From: Pseudomonadota bacterium
GTDB lineage: Bacteria > Pseudomonadota > Gammaproteobacteria > Burkholderiales > JABEVD01
Direction of reading: 5' to 3'
Length of the DNA stretch: 64,000 bases
NCBI GenBank assembly: GCA_021802545.1
Contig: JAJZRS010000003.1
Location: 1-64,000 of the forward strand
This document shows positions 19,104 to 27,554 of this stretch, piece by piece. Numbering within the stretch: position 1 is the first letter of the stretch; every line of letters begins with the position of its first letter. Both the position numbers and the translations under genes were made by a program. The notes under the pieces are model-generated. The model had not been told where the DNA came from. It searched no databases and saw only the letters and a program-made list of their open reading frames with translations.

Positions 19104-21611
19104 ATGTCGTCAAATCTGGTCATCGTCGAATCGCCTTCCAAGGCCAAAACACTGAAGAAATATCTCGGCAAGGATTTCGAGATCCTGGCGAGCTTCGGCC
19201 ATGTGCGCGACCTCGTTCCCAAGCAGGGCGCCGTCGACCCGGAAAACGGATTCGCCATGGACTACCAGCTGATCGAGCGCAATGCCAAGCATGTCGATGA
19301 AATCGTCAAGGCGGCGGCCCTGGCCGACCAGATCTTTCTGGCGACTGACCCTGACAGGGAAGGGGAGGCGATCGCCTGGCACATCTCCGAAATCCTTGCG
19401 GGAAAGCCCAAGCTGAAATCGAAGCCATTGAAGCGCGTCGCCTTCTACGAGATCACGGAGTCGGCCGTGAAGGAGGCGATCAGCCATCCGAGGGACATTT
19501 CCATGCCGCTCGTCAACGCGCAGCAGGCAAGGCGCGCCCTGGACTATCTCGTCGGGTTCAATCTTTCCCCGCTGCTTTGGCGCAAGGTAAGGCCAGGGCT
19601 TTCCGCAGGCAGGGTGCAGAGCCCGGCGCTTCGCCTCATCACCGAGCGGGAAATCGAGATCCAGAACTTCAAGGCGAAAGAATACTGGACCATTCATCTC
19701 GACAGCCACAAGGGAAAAGAGGCTTTCTCGGCCAAGCTCTTCCAGTTTGAGGGGGACAAGCTCAAGCAGTTCGACATTCCAGACGAAGAGAAGCAGAAGG
19801 AGATCTTGGATAGTCTCTCCTCTGCGCAGGAAGGCAAGGTCGAGAACGTCGAGAAAAAGCGCAAGCTGCGTCATGCAGCCCCGCCATTCACCACCTCCAC
19901 CCTCCAGCAGGAGGCTGTCAGGAAGCTCGGCATGACCACCGACAGGGCGATGCGCATCGCCCAGCAGCTCTACGAGGGTATCGACCTTGGCGGCGCGACG
20001 GTCGGCCTCATCACCTACATGAGGACGGATTCCTTGTCGCTCGCCAGGGAAGCGGTCGAGGAAATCAGGGAATATGTGAATCGCGAATTCGCCCAGGATT
20101 ACCTGCCGAAGCAGCCGAACGTCTACAAGAGCAAGGTCAAGAACGCACAGGAAGCGCACGAGGCGATCCGGCCCACTTCCATCATGAGGACGCCGCAAAG
20201 CGTATCGAAATTCCTCAACCAGGACCAGGCGAGGCTTTACGAGATGATCTGGAAGCGCACCGTCGCGAGCCAGATGAGCCCCGCCCAGTTCGACACGGTG
20301 AGCCTGGATATCTCGGTCGGGTCGCCTGGAAACCTTTTCCGCGCGACCGGTCAGACCCTGGTCTTTCCCGGATTCATCGCCGTCTACAGGGAAGGGGTGG
20401 ACGACGAAGACGACGAAGAGGAAGGCAGGCTTCCCCAGCTCGAAACGGGTGAAATCGTGCCCGTCGACAAGCTTTACGGCGAGCAGCATTTCACCCAGCC
20501 CCCGCCCAGATACAGCGAGGCGTCCCTGGTCAAGACGCTCGAGGAATACGGCATAGGCCGTCCTTCGACCTATGCCTCGATCATCTCGACCCTGCTCGAC
20601 CGGGAATACGTGATCCTCGACAAGAAGCGCTTCGTCCCGACCGACGTGGGGTATGTCGTCAACCGCTTTTTGACCGAGCATTTCTCGCCCTACCTCAACT
20701 ACGATTTCACGGCCCGCCTAGAGGACCAGCTCGATTCCGTTTCCACCGGAAAGCAGCAATGGGTCCCGCTTCTGGGAGAATTCTGGCAGGGTTTTTCTTC
20801 CCTCATCGAGGAGAAGAAGAACATCTCGAGGAAGGAAGTCACCCAGGAGCTTCTGGAAGAGACCTGCCCCAAATGCGGCAAGCCGCTCTGCATGAGGCTC
20901 GGTAAAAGGGGAAGGTTCGTCGGCTGCAGCGGATTCCCGGAATGCGACTACACGAGGAACATGGGGGAAGAAGGTGCAGTAAATGAGCCCCAGATCCTGG
21001 GCAACGACGAAGCGAGCGGGCAGCCCGTGATGCTTCTGAAAGGGCCTTACGGTCATTATCTCCAGGTGGGAGAGGGGGCAGAAGGGAAGAAGCCCAAGCG
21101 CGTCTCCTGGCCCAAGGAAATCCCGCTGGAATCGGCCAGCATGGAAACCGCGAAAAAGCTCCTTTCCCTGCCCAGGGAGGTCGGCATCCATCCTGACTCG
21201 GGAAAGAAGATCGTCGCGAACATCGGGCGTTTCGGCCCCTATGTCAGCCACGACGGATCGTTCAAGTCGATCCCGAAAACTGAGAGCGTCTTCGACATCG
21301 GTCTGGAGCGCGCAATCGCCCTGCTCGCCGAAGAGAAGGCGGGAAGGAATCTCTTGCGCGATCTGGGCAAGCACCCGGACGGAAAGCCTGTTGGCGTCTA
21401 CAGCGGCCGCTTCGGCCCCTACATCAAGCACGGCCGCGACAATGCGAAGATTCCCTCGGGCTACGATCCCGACACGGTGACTCTGGAAGTCGCCCTCGGT
21501 GCCCTGGCCGAGAAGGCCGAGAAACCCGTAAAGGGCAAGGCGAAGCCTGCGAAAAAGACTGCAGCGAAGAAACCTGCTGCGAAAAAGACGGCGAAGAAGG
21601 CGGCAGCCTGA
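19104..21611 (+). CDS. topA: DNA topoisomerase I
   Basis: This 835-residue type IA topoisomerase relaxes negative supercoils. The Toprim domain is seen at the N-terminus (LVIVESPSKAKTLKKYL) with ATDPDREGEAIAWHI near 75. The active-site tyrosine is in TYMRTDSLSLA near 310. One clear zinc-ribbon motif (CPKCGKPL to CSGFPECDY) and Topo C-terminal repeats follow. The last 25 residues are a Lys/Ala-rich basic tail (KPAKKTAAKKPAAKK), common in betaproteobacterial TopA. The often-present smg/DUF494 gene between dprA and topA is missing here. Confidence 0.97.
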   Translation: MSSNLVIVESPSKAKTLKKYLGKDFEILASFGHVRDLVPKQGAVDPENGFAMDYQLIERNAKHVDEIVKAAALADQIFLATDPDREGEAIAWHISEILAGKPKLKSKPLKRVAFYEITESAVKEAISHPRDISMPLVNAQQARRALDYLVGFNLSPLLWRKVRPGLSAGRVQSPALRLITEREIEIQNFKAKEYWTIHLDSHKGKEAFSAKLFQFEGDKLKQFDIPDEEKQKEILDSLSSAQEGKVENVEKKRKLRHAAPPFTTSTLQQEAVRKLGMTTDRAMRIAQQLYEGIDLGGATVGLITYMRTDSLSLAREAVEEIREYVNREFAQDYLPKQPNVYKSKVKNAQEAHEAIRPTSIMRTPQSVSKFLNQDQARLYEMIWKRTVASQMSPAQFDTVSLDISVGSPGNLFRATGQTLVFPGFIAVYREGVDDEDDEEEGRLPQLETGEIVPVDKLYGEQHFTQPPPRYSEASLVKTLEEYGIGRPSTYASIISTLLDREYVILDKKRFVPTDVGYVVNRFLTEHFSPYLNYDFTARLEDQLDSVSTGKQQWVPLLGEFWQGFSSLIEEKKNISRKEVTQELLEETCPKCGKPLCMRLGKRGRFVGCSGFPECDYTRNMGEEGAVNEPQILGNDEASGQPVMLLKGPYGHYLQVGEGAEGKKPKRVSWPKEIPLESASMETAKKLLSLPREVGIHPDSGKKIVANIGRFGPYVSHDGSFKSIPKTESVFDIGLERAIALLAEEKAGRNLLRDLGKHPDGKPVGVYSGRFGPYIKHGRDNAKIPSGYDPDTVTLEVALGALAEKAEKPVKGKAKPAKKTAAKKPAAKKTAKKAAA

Positions 21612-21614
21612 TCG

Positions 21615-22154
21615 ATGGCGATAGGCTCCACCGTCTGCAAGGCGGTCCTGCAGGTCTCGGACATGGACCGCAATCGATACGGCGACCATTCCCTCACGCT
21701 AGCGCGCCATCCTTCGGAGACGGAAGAGCGCATGATGGTGAGGCTGCTCGCCTTCGCGCTCAATGCGTCGGACGCGCTTTCCTTCGGGCGCGGGCTTTCG
21801 ACGGATGATGAGCCCGATCTCTGGGAAAAGGACCTGACAGGGGGCATTGCGCTCTGGATAGACGTCGGCCTGCCCGACGAGAAGCTGGTCAGGAAGGCCT
21901 GCAATCGATCGGAGCGGGTGGTCGTCTATGCCTACGGGGGCAGGGCTGCGCAAATCTGGTGGAGCCAGGCGCAACCGACCCTCGAGAGGCTTGCCAATCT
22001 TTCCGTTTACGACTTGCCATCTGATTTCACCCGAAAGCTTTCCGAAATGGCCGGACGGAGCATGCAGCTCCAGTGCCTGATCCAGGAAGGCTCGATCTGG
22101 TTCTCGAACGAGGAGGGCAGTCTATCCCTCGAACTCGGCGTTCTGAAGGCCTAG
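21615..22154 (+). CDS. yaeQ: YaeQ family protein
   Basis: This 179-residue protein matches the YaeQ family, with a compact PD-(D/E)xK-like fold. Seen are HPSETEERMMVRLLAFAL near residue 31, followed by WIDVGLPDEKLVRKACNRS near 81 and VVVYAY. The family's biochemical role is not established. It starts 3 bp after the topA stop, so it is probably co-transcribed. It ends one base before the stop of the converging GFA-type gene. Confidence 0.88.
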   Translation: MAIGSTVCKAVLQVSDMDRNRYGDHSLTLARHPSETEERMMVRLLAFALNASDALSFGRGLSTDDEPDLWEKDLTGGIALWIDVGLPDEKLVRKACNRSERVVVYAYGGRAAQIWWSQAQPTLERLANLSVYDLPSDFTRKLSEMAGRSMQLQCLIQEGSIWFSNEEGSLSLELGVLKA

Positions 22155-22565
22155 TCAGGCCGGGTATTCTGCGAATCTTGGCATATCGTCTTGGCAGGAC
22201 CAGTCTGCCCTTGAATCCCAGAATATCCTGGACTGGGGCTTGATGGGCGGCTCGTCATCCAGACTGCCCGCAGGAATGACGACCCTGTCGGCTTCCCCTG
22301 AAATCCTCGGCAACGAAGAGCCGCATTGGCTGCAGAACTGCTTGCCGAATCGTTTGGCTTCCGGCACCTTGTACTGCTTCAGCAGCTCTTCTCCCTGAGT
22401 GAAGCGCAGCGATGCGCTGATCATGAGCAGATTGGAGGCGTGTCCTGTTCCGCTCGCCTTCCTGCAGCGCTTGCAATGGCAATGATAGAAGCGGCTCGCA
22501 TCCCCCTCGACTTCGTAATGCACTGCGCCGCAAAGGCAGCTTCCCTTCAGCACGGATTGAAACAT
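22155..22565 (-). CDS. GFA/CENP-V family zinc protein
   Basis: This 136-residue protein has the GFA family (glutathione-dependent formaldehyde-activating enzyme-like) zinc ligands: GSCLCGAVHYEVEG (CxC), HCHCKRCRKASG and FCSQCGSSL. A longer frame exists upstream, but it overlaps the phzF-like gene and the fold begins at MFQSVLKGSC. Such proteins bind structural or catalytic zinc; the substrate cannot be told. It lies 10 bp after the PhzF-like gene on the same strand and may form an operon with it. Confidence 0.85.
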   Translation of the reverse strand: MFQSVLKGSCLCGAVHYEVEGDASRFYHCHCKRCRKASGTGHASNLLMISASLRFTQGEELLKQYKVPEAKRFGKQFCSQCGSSLPRISGEADRVVIPAGSLDDEPPIKPQSRIFWDSRADWSCQDDMPRFAEYPA

Positions 22566-22575
22566 GGTTTTCCCT

Positions 22576-23415
22576 TCATTCTGATCTGATCGTGCCATTG
22601 ATGCGGACGGCAGCCTTGCCGCCCACCCAGATAGCGCTATCATATTCTATCTCCACTTGCCCGTCCCTGCCCAAACATCTCCCCTGCAGGGCCGTGTAGC
22701 CTGACACTGAAATCAGCTTTTTTCGCCTGATCAAGGCTGCGACGCAACCGTTTCCGCTTCCGCAGACCGGATCTTCGGGTACGCCGTAAGCCGGGGCGAA
22801 CGACCTGACCTCGTATTTCCCGTCGGGATGGGGGCCGAAAACGGTGATCCCGGTGATCCCTTCGAGTGCAGAAATCCTTTCCATGTCCGGCTTCAATGCG
22901 ATGACTTTTTGTGCGGATGCAAGCTGCAGGGTGAACCATGTCGGTCCCACGTCGACATGCGCGCCGTTCAGGATATCGCATCGATTTATCCCGAGCGATT
23001 GTGCAGCGAAGAGCAATTCATGCGCTTTCGCCTCATTGAATCCGGGCTCCGGAAGCCTCAAGAATATCGATCCTTCGCCTATTCTGAGGTCAACGAGCCC
23101 TTTGCCGCATTCCTGGACGAGGGCCCCCGCTTTCTTCGGTTTCAATCCGTATTCGAGAAGCGCATGTGCGCTGCCCAGGGTAGGGTGCCCGGCGAAAGGG
23201 ATCTCTGAATTGGGGGTGAAGATGCGCAACCTGTAGTCTGCCTCTACATGAGCAGGAGGAAGAACGAAGGTGGTTTCCGACAGGTTCGTCCAGCGGGCGA
23301 TCGCCTGCATTTGTCCGTCGGAGAGGTCTTGCGCTTCAAGTATGACTGCGACCGGGTTTCCCATGAATGGTTTTTCGGTGAAGACGTCGACCTGGCTGTA
23401 TGCGCGATCCATCAC
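22576..23415 (-). CDS. PhzF family isomerase/epimerase
   Basis: This 279-residue protein belongs to the PhzF/YddE family, which has a diaminopimelate-epimerase-like fold. The N-terminus carries QVDVFTEKPFMGNPVAVIL, with a catalytic Glu expected in NLSETTFVLPP (about residue 47). PFAGHPTLGSAH and PEDPVCGSGNGC mark the two halves of the substrate pocket. PhzF catalyses an isomerisation in phenazine synthesis, but no other phenazine gene is present, so a housekeeping or unknown isomerase role is more likely. Confidence 0.9.
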   Translation of the reverse strand: MMDRAYSQVDVFTEKPFMGNPVAVILEAQDLSDGQMQAIARWTNLSETTFVLPPAHVEADYRLRIFTPNSEIPFAGHPTLGSAHALLEYGLKPKKAGALVQECGKGLVDLRIGEGSIFLRLPEPGFNEAKAHELLFAAQSLGINRCDILNGAHVDVGPTWFTLQLASAQKVIALKPDMERISALEGITGITVFGPHPDGKYEVRSFAPAYGVPEDPVCGSGNGCVAALIRRKKLISVSGYTALQGRCLGRDGQVEIEYDSAIWVGGKAAVRINGTIRSE

Positions 23416-23456
23416 TCAGTGCTTTCTGCAAAAATAGCATTATATATGTCGAAAAT

Positions 23457-23470
23457 TTGACCTTGATCAA
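23457..23470. promoter_or_regulatory. FNR/CRP-type palindrome upstream of the PAS-rpoS pair
   Basis: The 14-mer TTGACCTTGATCAA matches the FNR consensus TTGAT-N4-ATCAA with one mismatch. It lies 107 bp before the PAS protein start and 41 bp beyond the start of the divergent PhzF-like gene. A TTGACA at 23472-23477 lies next to it, but no convincing -10 box follows at normal spacing. Confidence 0.4.
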
Positions 23471-23576
23471 CTTGACATCAAATTTTCAAAATACTGCTTG
23501 AATATGTGTTGAGTGTGCCCTAGTGTTTTATTAGCATATTCTGATGCTTCTGCGTCGCAAACGAGAAGGCAGTGAG

Positions 23577-23924
23577 ATGCGCCCACTTCAACAACCCGTG
23601 TCGAATGCTTGCATAGACGACGTTGCTGCGCTGATGCTGGACGAACGCGGCATGATCCTCGATTGCAGCAAATCTGCGGAAGAACTGCTCGGTTACTTGC
23701 GCAGCGAACTCGTATGGCGCCATGTCTCGCTGCTGGTGCCCCACTTCGAGAATAACACGATGATTTTGAACGGGAAGGTCAATCCGCGGATACGGTACCT
23801 GTGTCATTGCGGCCATCTTTTCAAGGTGCGGGACAGGCAAGGCCAATCGTTTCTCAGCGAAATTCATCTGTTCGAACCGCAAAACCAGGATCGGCGCACA
23901 GTGAGGCTGATTCTCTGCCATTAA
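23577..23924 (+). CDS. Small single-PAS-domain protein
   Basis: This 115-residue protein consists almost only of one PAS-like domain (DDVAALMLDERGMILDCSKS, then AEELLGYLRSELVWRHVSLL), with no kinase, cyclase or DNA-binding part. An in-frame ATG 11 codons upstream is possible; the ATG at 23577 is preferred because GAGAAGG lies 8 bp before it. It lies 25 bp before the rpoS-like gene on the same strand and behind an FNR-like site. It may act as a sensor or partner protein for the sigma factor, which is inference. Confidence 0.65.
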   Translation: MRPLQQPVSNACIDDVAALMLDERGMILDCSKSAEELLGYLRSELVWRHVSLLVPHFENNTMILNGKVNPRIRYLCHCGHLFKVRDRQGQSFLSEIHLFEPQNQDRRTVRLILCH

Positions 23925-23949
23925 TTCCAAACAAGCTTGAGGGGTAAAC

Positions 23950-24852
23950 ATGTTTTCATCTGATCATTTTGAAATCGACGCCAATTCCAGCCGCAGCTCA
24001 TCCTCAGATGCCGATCCAGAGGAGTCCTGTCTCGACATCACCCAGGTTTACTTCAACGAGATCAGGAAGAAGGAGCTGCTGACAGCCGATGAAGAAAGGG
24101 CGCTCGCCTGTCTTGCCAGGGATGGCGATGCGTCTGCAAGACGGAAAATGATCGAGCATAACCTCAGGCTTGTCGTCAAAATTGCCAGAAAATACATGCA
24201 TGCGAACATGGCGCTGCTCGATCTGATCGAGGAAGGCAACATCGGACTCATGCATGCGCTCGACAAATTCGACCCTGATCGCGGATTCCGTTTTTCGACT
24301 TATGCGACATGGTGGATCAAGCAGGGCATCGAACGCGCGATCATGAACCAGTCCAGAACGATCAGGCTTCCCGTTCATGTCGTGAAAAAGATCAATGCAA
24401 TCAGGCGTGAAATGTACAACCATGCCGACAATGCAGATGGCCGTGATATGGAGCGCGTGGCCAGCACGCTGGGCATTGCCATCGAGCAGGCATGGGACGC
24501 CTTGCACCAGAACGAAACGACTATTTCTCTCGATGCGCCGCTTGACATCGATCCCTCGCTTTCCATAGGTGAAGCGATCCCGGATGAGCTTCGACTCGAG
24601 CCCGATAGGCAGGCCGAGGAGGCTCAAATGCACGAATGGGTGAGCGAAAGGATAGAACGCCTCAATTCAAAGGAAAGGGCAGTTCTTGAAATGCGTTACG
24701 GCTTCAACGACAACGACCCGATGACGCTCGAGCAGATTTCCCTTCAGCTGGGAGTCACCAAGGAAAGGATCAGGCAGATACAGAACGATGCGCTCAAGCG
24801 CATCAGGAAGCAATGCGCTGCAGGCAAAATGACAAGCGAAATGCTCGTGTGA
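23950..24852 (+). CDS. rpoS: RpoS-like sigma factor
   Basis: This 300-residue group 2 sigma-70 factor has region 1.2 ([20 protein letters not shown]), region 2 with [31 protein letters not shown] and [15 protein letters not shown], region 3, and region 4 ending in [19 protein letters not shown]. The lack of a long 1.1 region and the overall size fit RpoS, the general stress/stationary-phase factor, better than RpoD. The start has AGGGG shortly before it. In the ancestral order it converged on gyrB; now the transposon lies between them. Confidence 0.85.
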   Translation: MFSSDHFEIDANSSRSSSSDADPEESCLDITQVYFNEIRKKELLTADEERALACLARDGDASARRKMIEHNLRLVVKIARKYMHANMALLDLIEEGNIGLMHALDKFDPDRGFRFSTYATWWIKQGIERAIMNQSRTIRLPVHVVKKINAIRREMYNHADNADGRDMERVASTLGIAIEQAWDALHQNETTISLDAPLDIDPSLSIGEAIPDELRLEPDRQAEEAQMHEWVSERIERLNSKERAVLEMRYGFNDNDPMTLEQISLQLGVTKERIRQIQNDALKRIRKQCAAGKMTSEMLV

Positions 24853-24905
24853 GCATTCAGGCAAACGGCATTGCGCTTATGGCACATGCGGAACCGCCAA
24901 TGAAA

Positions 24906-24927
24906 AAGGGCCTCGGATGAGGCCCTT
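24906..24927. terminator. Ancestral rpoS / gyrB convergent terminator
   Basis: A perfect 9-bp stem (AAGGGCCTC / GAGGCCCTT, 4-nt loop) lies 53 bp after rpoS. On the minus strand it is followed by TTTTTC, a good intrinsic-terminator tail, while the plus-strand tail is weak. If the transposon is removed in thought, this hairpin falls about 50 bp after gyrB, so it was very likely the gyrB terminator. It now lies outside the left end of the element. Confidence 0.8.
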
Positions 24928-24938
24928 GCATTTGCAAG

Positions 24939-24943
24939 AAGCA
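24939..24943. repeat. Target-site duplication, left copy
   Basis: AAGCA directly abuts the left terminal TGTAGG. The identical 5-mer follows the right end at 37720-37724. A 5-bp duplication is characteristic of Tn7-family transposition. Confidence 0.9.
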
Positions 24944-25077
24944 TGTAGGATCCCACATAAAGTGAAAAATCGATGCCTTACGGATCAAGGCTTTTTTCAT
25001 TTATTCCGAAGCGCTCCTAGGCTGCCAGTCCCACTTAACGTGAAAATTTCCTAACAGAATCCCAGATAAGGTGAAAA
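24944..25077. repeat. Left transposon end with three TnsB-type sites
   Basis: Three 18-bp repeats share the pattern TCCCANNTAANGTGAAAA, in the same orientation: 24951-24968 (next to the tip), 25029-25046 and 25060-25077. The spacing is wide for the first pair and close for the second. Tn7L likewise holds three spaced TnsB sites. The rest of the 330-bp stretch from rpoS to the first cargo gene shows no gene. Confidence 0.85.
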
Positions 25078-25182
25078 CTTCCTACAAATTTGCTGGCAGA
25101 TTTTCCTCGCTGCTCATAACAGCTCCGTTGTTTGTCTTTTAGGCGAATAGATGTCTATTGGCTCGGGGGGCGATTCAATTCA

Positions 25183-25518
25183 TTATTCACTCTCGACCGA
25201 TTTACTTACATATTTGCCACCAAGAAAGTTGCTTACTGTTGCATCCCCTCGTATTTCTGCCAGATGTAGCTTAGTATTTTTTCCTGATTTTATCGGTACA
25301 AATGTCTCCTTTCGTACCCCGTATCCGGCATGACCACCTTTAAATGATTCATTTAAAAATTTTGATTTGTAATCAAAATCGGGGACTATACGATTCTTTA
25401 GTATGTCCATGACCAATCCTATTGAAGCTTTAGCCTCAGCTAATACCATACTGGGGAGAGCCCGAGTCAGATCCTTAATCTCTTCCTTTAAACGCTCCCG
25501 ATCATCATCGAAATCCAA
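25183..25518 (-). CDS. Hypothetical cargo protein at the left end
   Basis: This protein has at least 111 residues and resembles no family I recognise. The N-terminal part is acidic and helical (DDDRERLKEEIKDLTRALP); no membrane segment or catalytic motif is seen. The TTG used has no ribosome binding site. The open frame continues about 24 codons upstream to a strong AGAGGAG near 25582-25588, but only ATT, ATA, ATC and CTG codons follow it, so the true start may be unusual or lost. It lies alone next to the left transposon end and could be a decayed gene. Confidence 0.4.
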   Translation of the reverse strand: MDFDDDRERLKEEIKDLTRALPSMVLAEAKASIGLVMDILKNRIVPDFDYKSKFLNESFKGGHAGYGVRKETFVPIKSGKNTKLHLAEIRGDATVSNFLGGKYVSKSVESE

Positions 25519-25778
25519 TTCGACCCGAGGAAAAGCGCCATTGAGGTCGGTCAGTAATTCTTGTTGTAAGATAGATATAATCTCCTCTTGTTGTTTGAAA
25601 CGACCAGGGGTTTAAAGGCACGTTTGTGCCTTTAATTCTCCACAAAAAGTGGTCTTTACTAGTTTTATGATGGTTGCCTTGTTGGGCGCCAGGTCAGTCC
25701 AGCTGTCGCACACCGCTTTATAAGCGGAGCTCATTATGTCTAGAGGGTGGCTAGAAAGCCGGTCCGCAATTGAAACAT
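25519..25778. other. Non-coding cargo spacer with hairpins
   Basis: Two perfect hairpins are visible: TTAAAGGCAC-GTTT-GTGCCTTTAA at 25612-25635 and CCGCTT-TAT-AAGCGG at 25713-25727. They lie just downstream of the three-gene TIGR04255 operon and may end its transcript, although neither has a good T-run on the minus strand. No gene was recognised. Confidence 0.4.
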
Positions 25779-26225
25779 TTATCCCTCAGTTGGTTCGATT
25801 AACCAACCTCGTGATTGAGCAAGGAATTGAAGGCGCTCAAGGAGCTTTCGGAATACTTTTGGCGTTCCGTATTCTGGGGACGCAGTGATTAAGGCGTGGG
25901 CAAGATTATGTGGTTGTATTGGATCGGGTGTGACATCAATTGCGTGAGTTTGGATAGGGTTTCCTTTTGCATCATTTTGGATAACAGTCGCCGTCGCACG
26001 GACATCAATTGTAACAACGCTGACAACACCATCCTTTTCTGACTTTTGTGTGTGGAAGGGATTAGTATTGCAAAGAACTGCACGATCAACAGAAGGCTTA
26101 AATGACCGATCAGAAAAGGCTTGGGAGCTTAAGTGCCAAGATCCATCTGCATTCTTTTTACATTGGTTGTGCGCGAAGGAAATATTGCGAAACAATATTT
26201 CTTCATCACCAACACAATCTACCAA
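25779..26225 (-). CDS. Hypothetical protein, third gene of TIGR04255 cassette
   Basis: This 148-residue protein has no recognised domain. The start is TTG, supported by a strong GGAGGTG five bases upstream; the TTG directly follows the TAA of the preceding gene, so the two are coupled. It contains several His and Cys residues early on (NQCKKNADGSWHLSS) and a beta-rich middle (VVSVVTIDVRATATVIQN). It is the last of three genes in one tight operon whose first member is a TIGR04255 family protein. Its function is unknown. Confidence 0.65.
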   Translation of the reverse strand: MVDCVGDEEILFRNISFAHNQCKKNADGSWHLSSQAFSDRSFKPSVDRAVLCNTNPFHTQKSEKDGVVSVVTIDVRATATVIQNDAKGNPIQTHAIDVTPDPIQPHNLAHALITASPEYGTPKVFRKLLERLQFLAQSRGWLIEPTEG

Positions 26226-26729
26226 TTACACCTCCAACCAAGCCAGTAAGTGCGCGGTATTCTCTTCTGATACTTGACCATCTTCCATTTCATGATCAAT
26301 GTCAGGTCCCCACACTTTAATGAAATCTAATTGCTCTTCGTTTACATATACGGTGAGCTTTTTTGTATTGTTCCACCATTCGAGCACGACCTCTCCATGA
26401 GGGCTTGCGGTTACATTTGGTTCGAGCCACTCAATGTCGATTTGGCGTGCTACGACATACATATTTCTGATTAAAGCAACTGCACTTGCAATGCTTACTT
26501 GATTAATCGCAGCAGCCCCTGCCCCGTCCCAGTTCTCACCCCAGTTTTGCAAGGATCGAATTTTTTGGATCACTCTGTAGATTTGAAGTTCATTATCAGC
26601 AATAAACGTTTCGGGCTCTGGCTTGGATATGTTTTTAAGCAAACTACCCATTTCAGTAGCGCTAGGGGTGCGGTTGATCGGAATTAACATTCCCCAATCA
26701 TCATGGAGCGCTGCGCTAGCACTATACAT
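26226..26729 (-). CDS. Hypothetical protein with NWDG motif, second gene of TIGR04255 cassette
   Basis: This 167-residue protein carries the segment LQNWGENWDGAGAAAI at about residues 60-75, an NWDG-type motif that I have seen in small proteins encoded beside TIGR04255 genes. The C-terminal half has beta-rich VVLEWWNNTKKLTVYVNEEQ. Its ATG overlaps the stop codon of the preceding gene by one base (TAATG). No catalytic site or membrane segment is visible. It probably acts with its operon partners; the function is unknown. Confidence 0.7.
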   Translation of the reverse strand: MYSASAALHDDWGMLIPINRTPSATEMGSLLKNISKPEPETFIADNELQIYRVIQKIRSLQNWGENWDGAGAAAINQVSIASAVALIRNMYVVARQIDIEWLEPNVTASPHGEVVLEWWNNTKKLTVYVNEEQLDFIKVWGPDIDHEMEDGQVSEENTAHLLAWLEV

Positions 26730-27475
26730 TACTGGATTAACTCCCTCGTCGTGTCGGTAACAAAGCTCTCAAACAACTCATTTTTTCGAATACGAAGTTG
26801 CTCCAAGGTATCCCAAACCTCAGTACTATTCGGCTGTATTGAGGTTATCTTGAATAAATCAATATCAAGCATAATAGAAAACCCACCCGGAATAACAGGG
26901 GCAACCACGGCCTCTTTTATAACCGCAGTACTGTTTAGATCTTCTTGGAACAAGTGTAGCTGCAAAAACATTCCGTTAACCATTTGTGGTATGCCTGACG
27001 GAATATGCGGGTAAACGCTCAGGTAATCCTCAAGCTCTATTGGGCTAACAGGAATGTCAATTCGGTTAATGTATCGAACAGCGCACCTAGTGACTTTTTC
27101 GGGTTTGCAGTATTCAAGAAATCGCCCCCAATACTCGCGCGCGTCTTGACTAAAGTGTTCCCAGTCGGTGTATGGAGGAAGATGACTGAAAGTGAGTCCT
27201 GTCTTTTTTAATTGCAGAACGCGGCTGTTGATCTCATCAGAAAGCCTAAATCCAAGTTTGTCACTAGAAGAAGATAAGTGATGCTTTTCGTCATCAGCAT
27301 TACCGGTATCTAATTGCATTTGAATAGCAGTAATGTTGTTCCGGATTGGAAATTTGCCACCAAGGGAATCGGCGATTTCTGCCAGGCGACTTTCAGTAAA
27401 CCCAGAAGGCAAAGCAACCTGAATATCTATGAGAGCTTCAATAATGGGGGCTTTAGAATAATGCCGCTTATCCAT
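26729..27475 (-). CDS. TIGR04255 family protein
   Basis: This 248-residue protein begins with the family hallmark YSKAPIIEALIDIQ, a short motif near the N-terminus followed by a long alpha/beta region and RCAVRYINRIDIP near residue 135. Members are widespread in accessory regions and have no established function. It is the first gene of a three-gene operon inside the transposon cargo and is separated from tniQ by 79 bp. The A+T-rich base composition differs from the chromosomal neighbours. A defence, toxin-antitoxin or stress role is possible but unproven. Confidence 0.75.
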   Translation of the reverse strand: MDKRHYSKAPIIEALIDIQVALPSGFTESRLAEIADSLGGKFPIRNNITAIQMQLDTGNADDEKHHLSSSSDKLGFRLSDEINSRVLQLKKTGLTFSHLPPYTDWEHFSQDAREYWGRFLEYCKPEKVTRCAVRYINRIDIPVSPIELEDYLSVYPHIPSGIPQMVNGMFLQLHLFQEDLNSTAVIKEAVVAPVIPGGFSIMLDIDLFKITSIQPNSTEVWDTLEQLRIRKNELFESFVTDTTRELIQ

Positions 27476-27554
27476 GGTGCCATGCTGTCCGCAGGTTCAT
27501 CTTTGTATTCTATGACGTGAATAATGGTTAGCGCAACACTACAACTCCATATGA

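Noticed and set aside
19110..20681. 523-codon minus-strand frame opposite topA
   Set aside because: Shadow of the topA coding frame with no recognisable domain.
23472..23500. TTGACA considered as a promoter for the PAS-rpoS pair
   Set aside because: No acceptable -10 box occurs 16-18 bp downstream.
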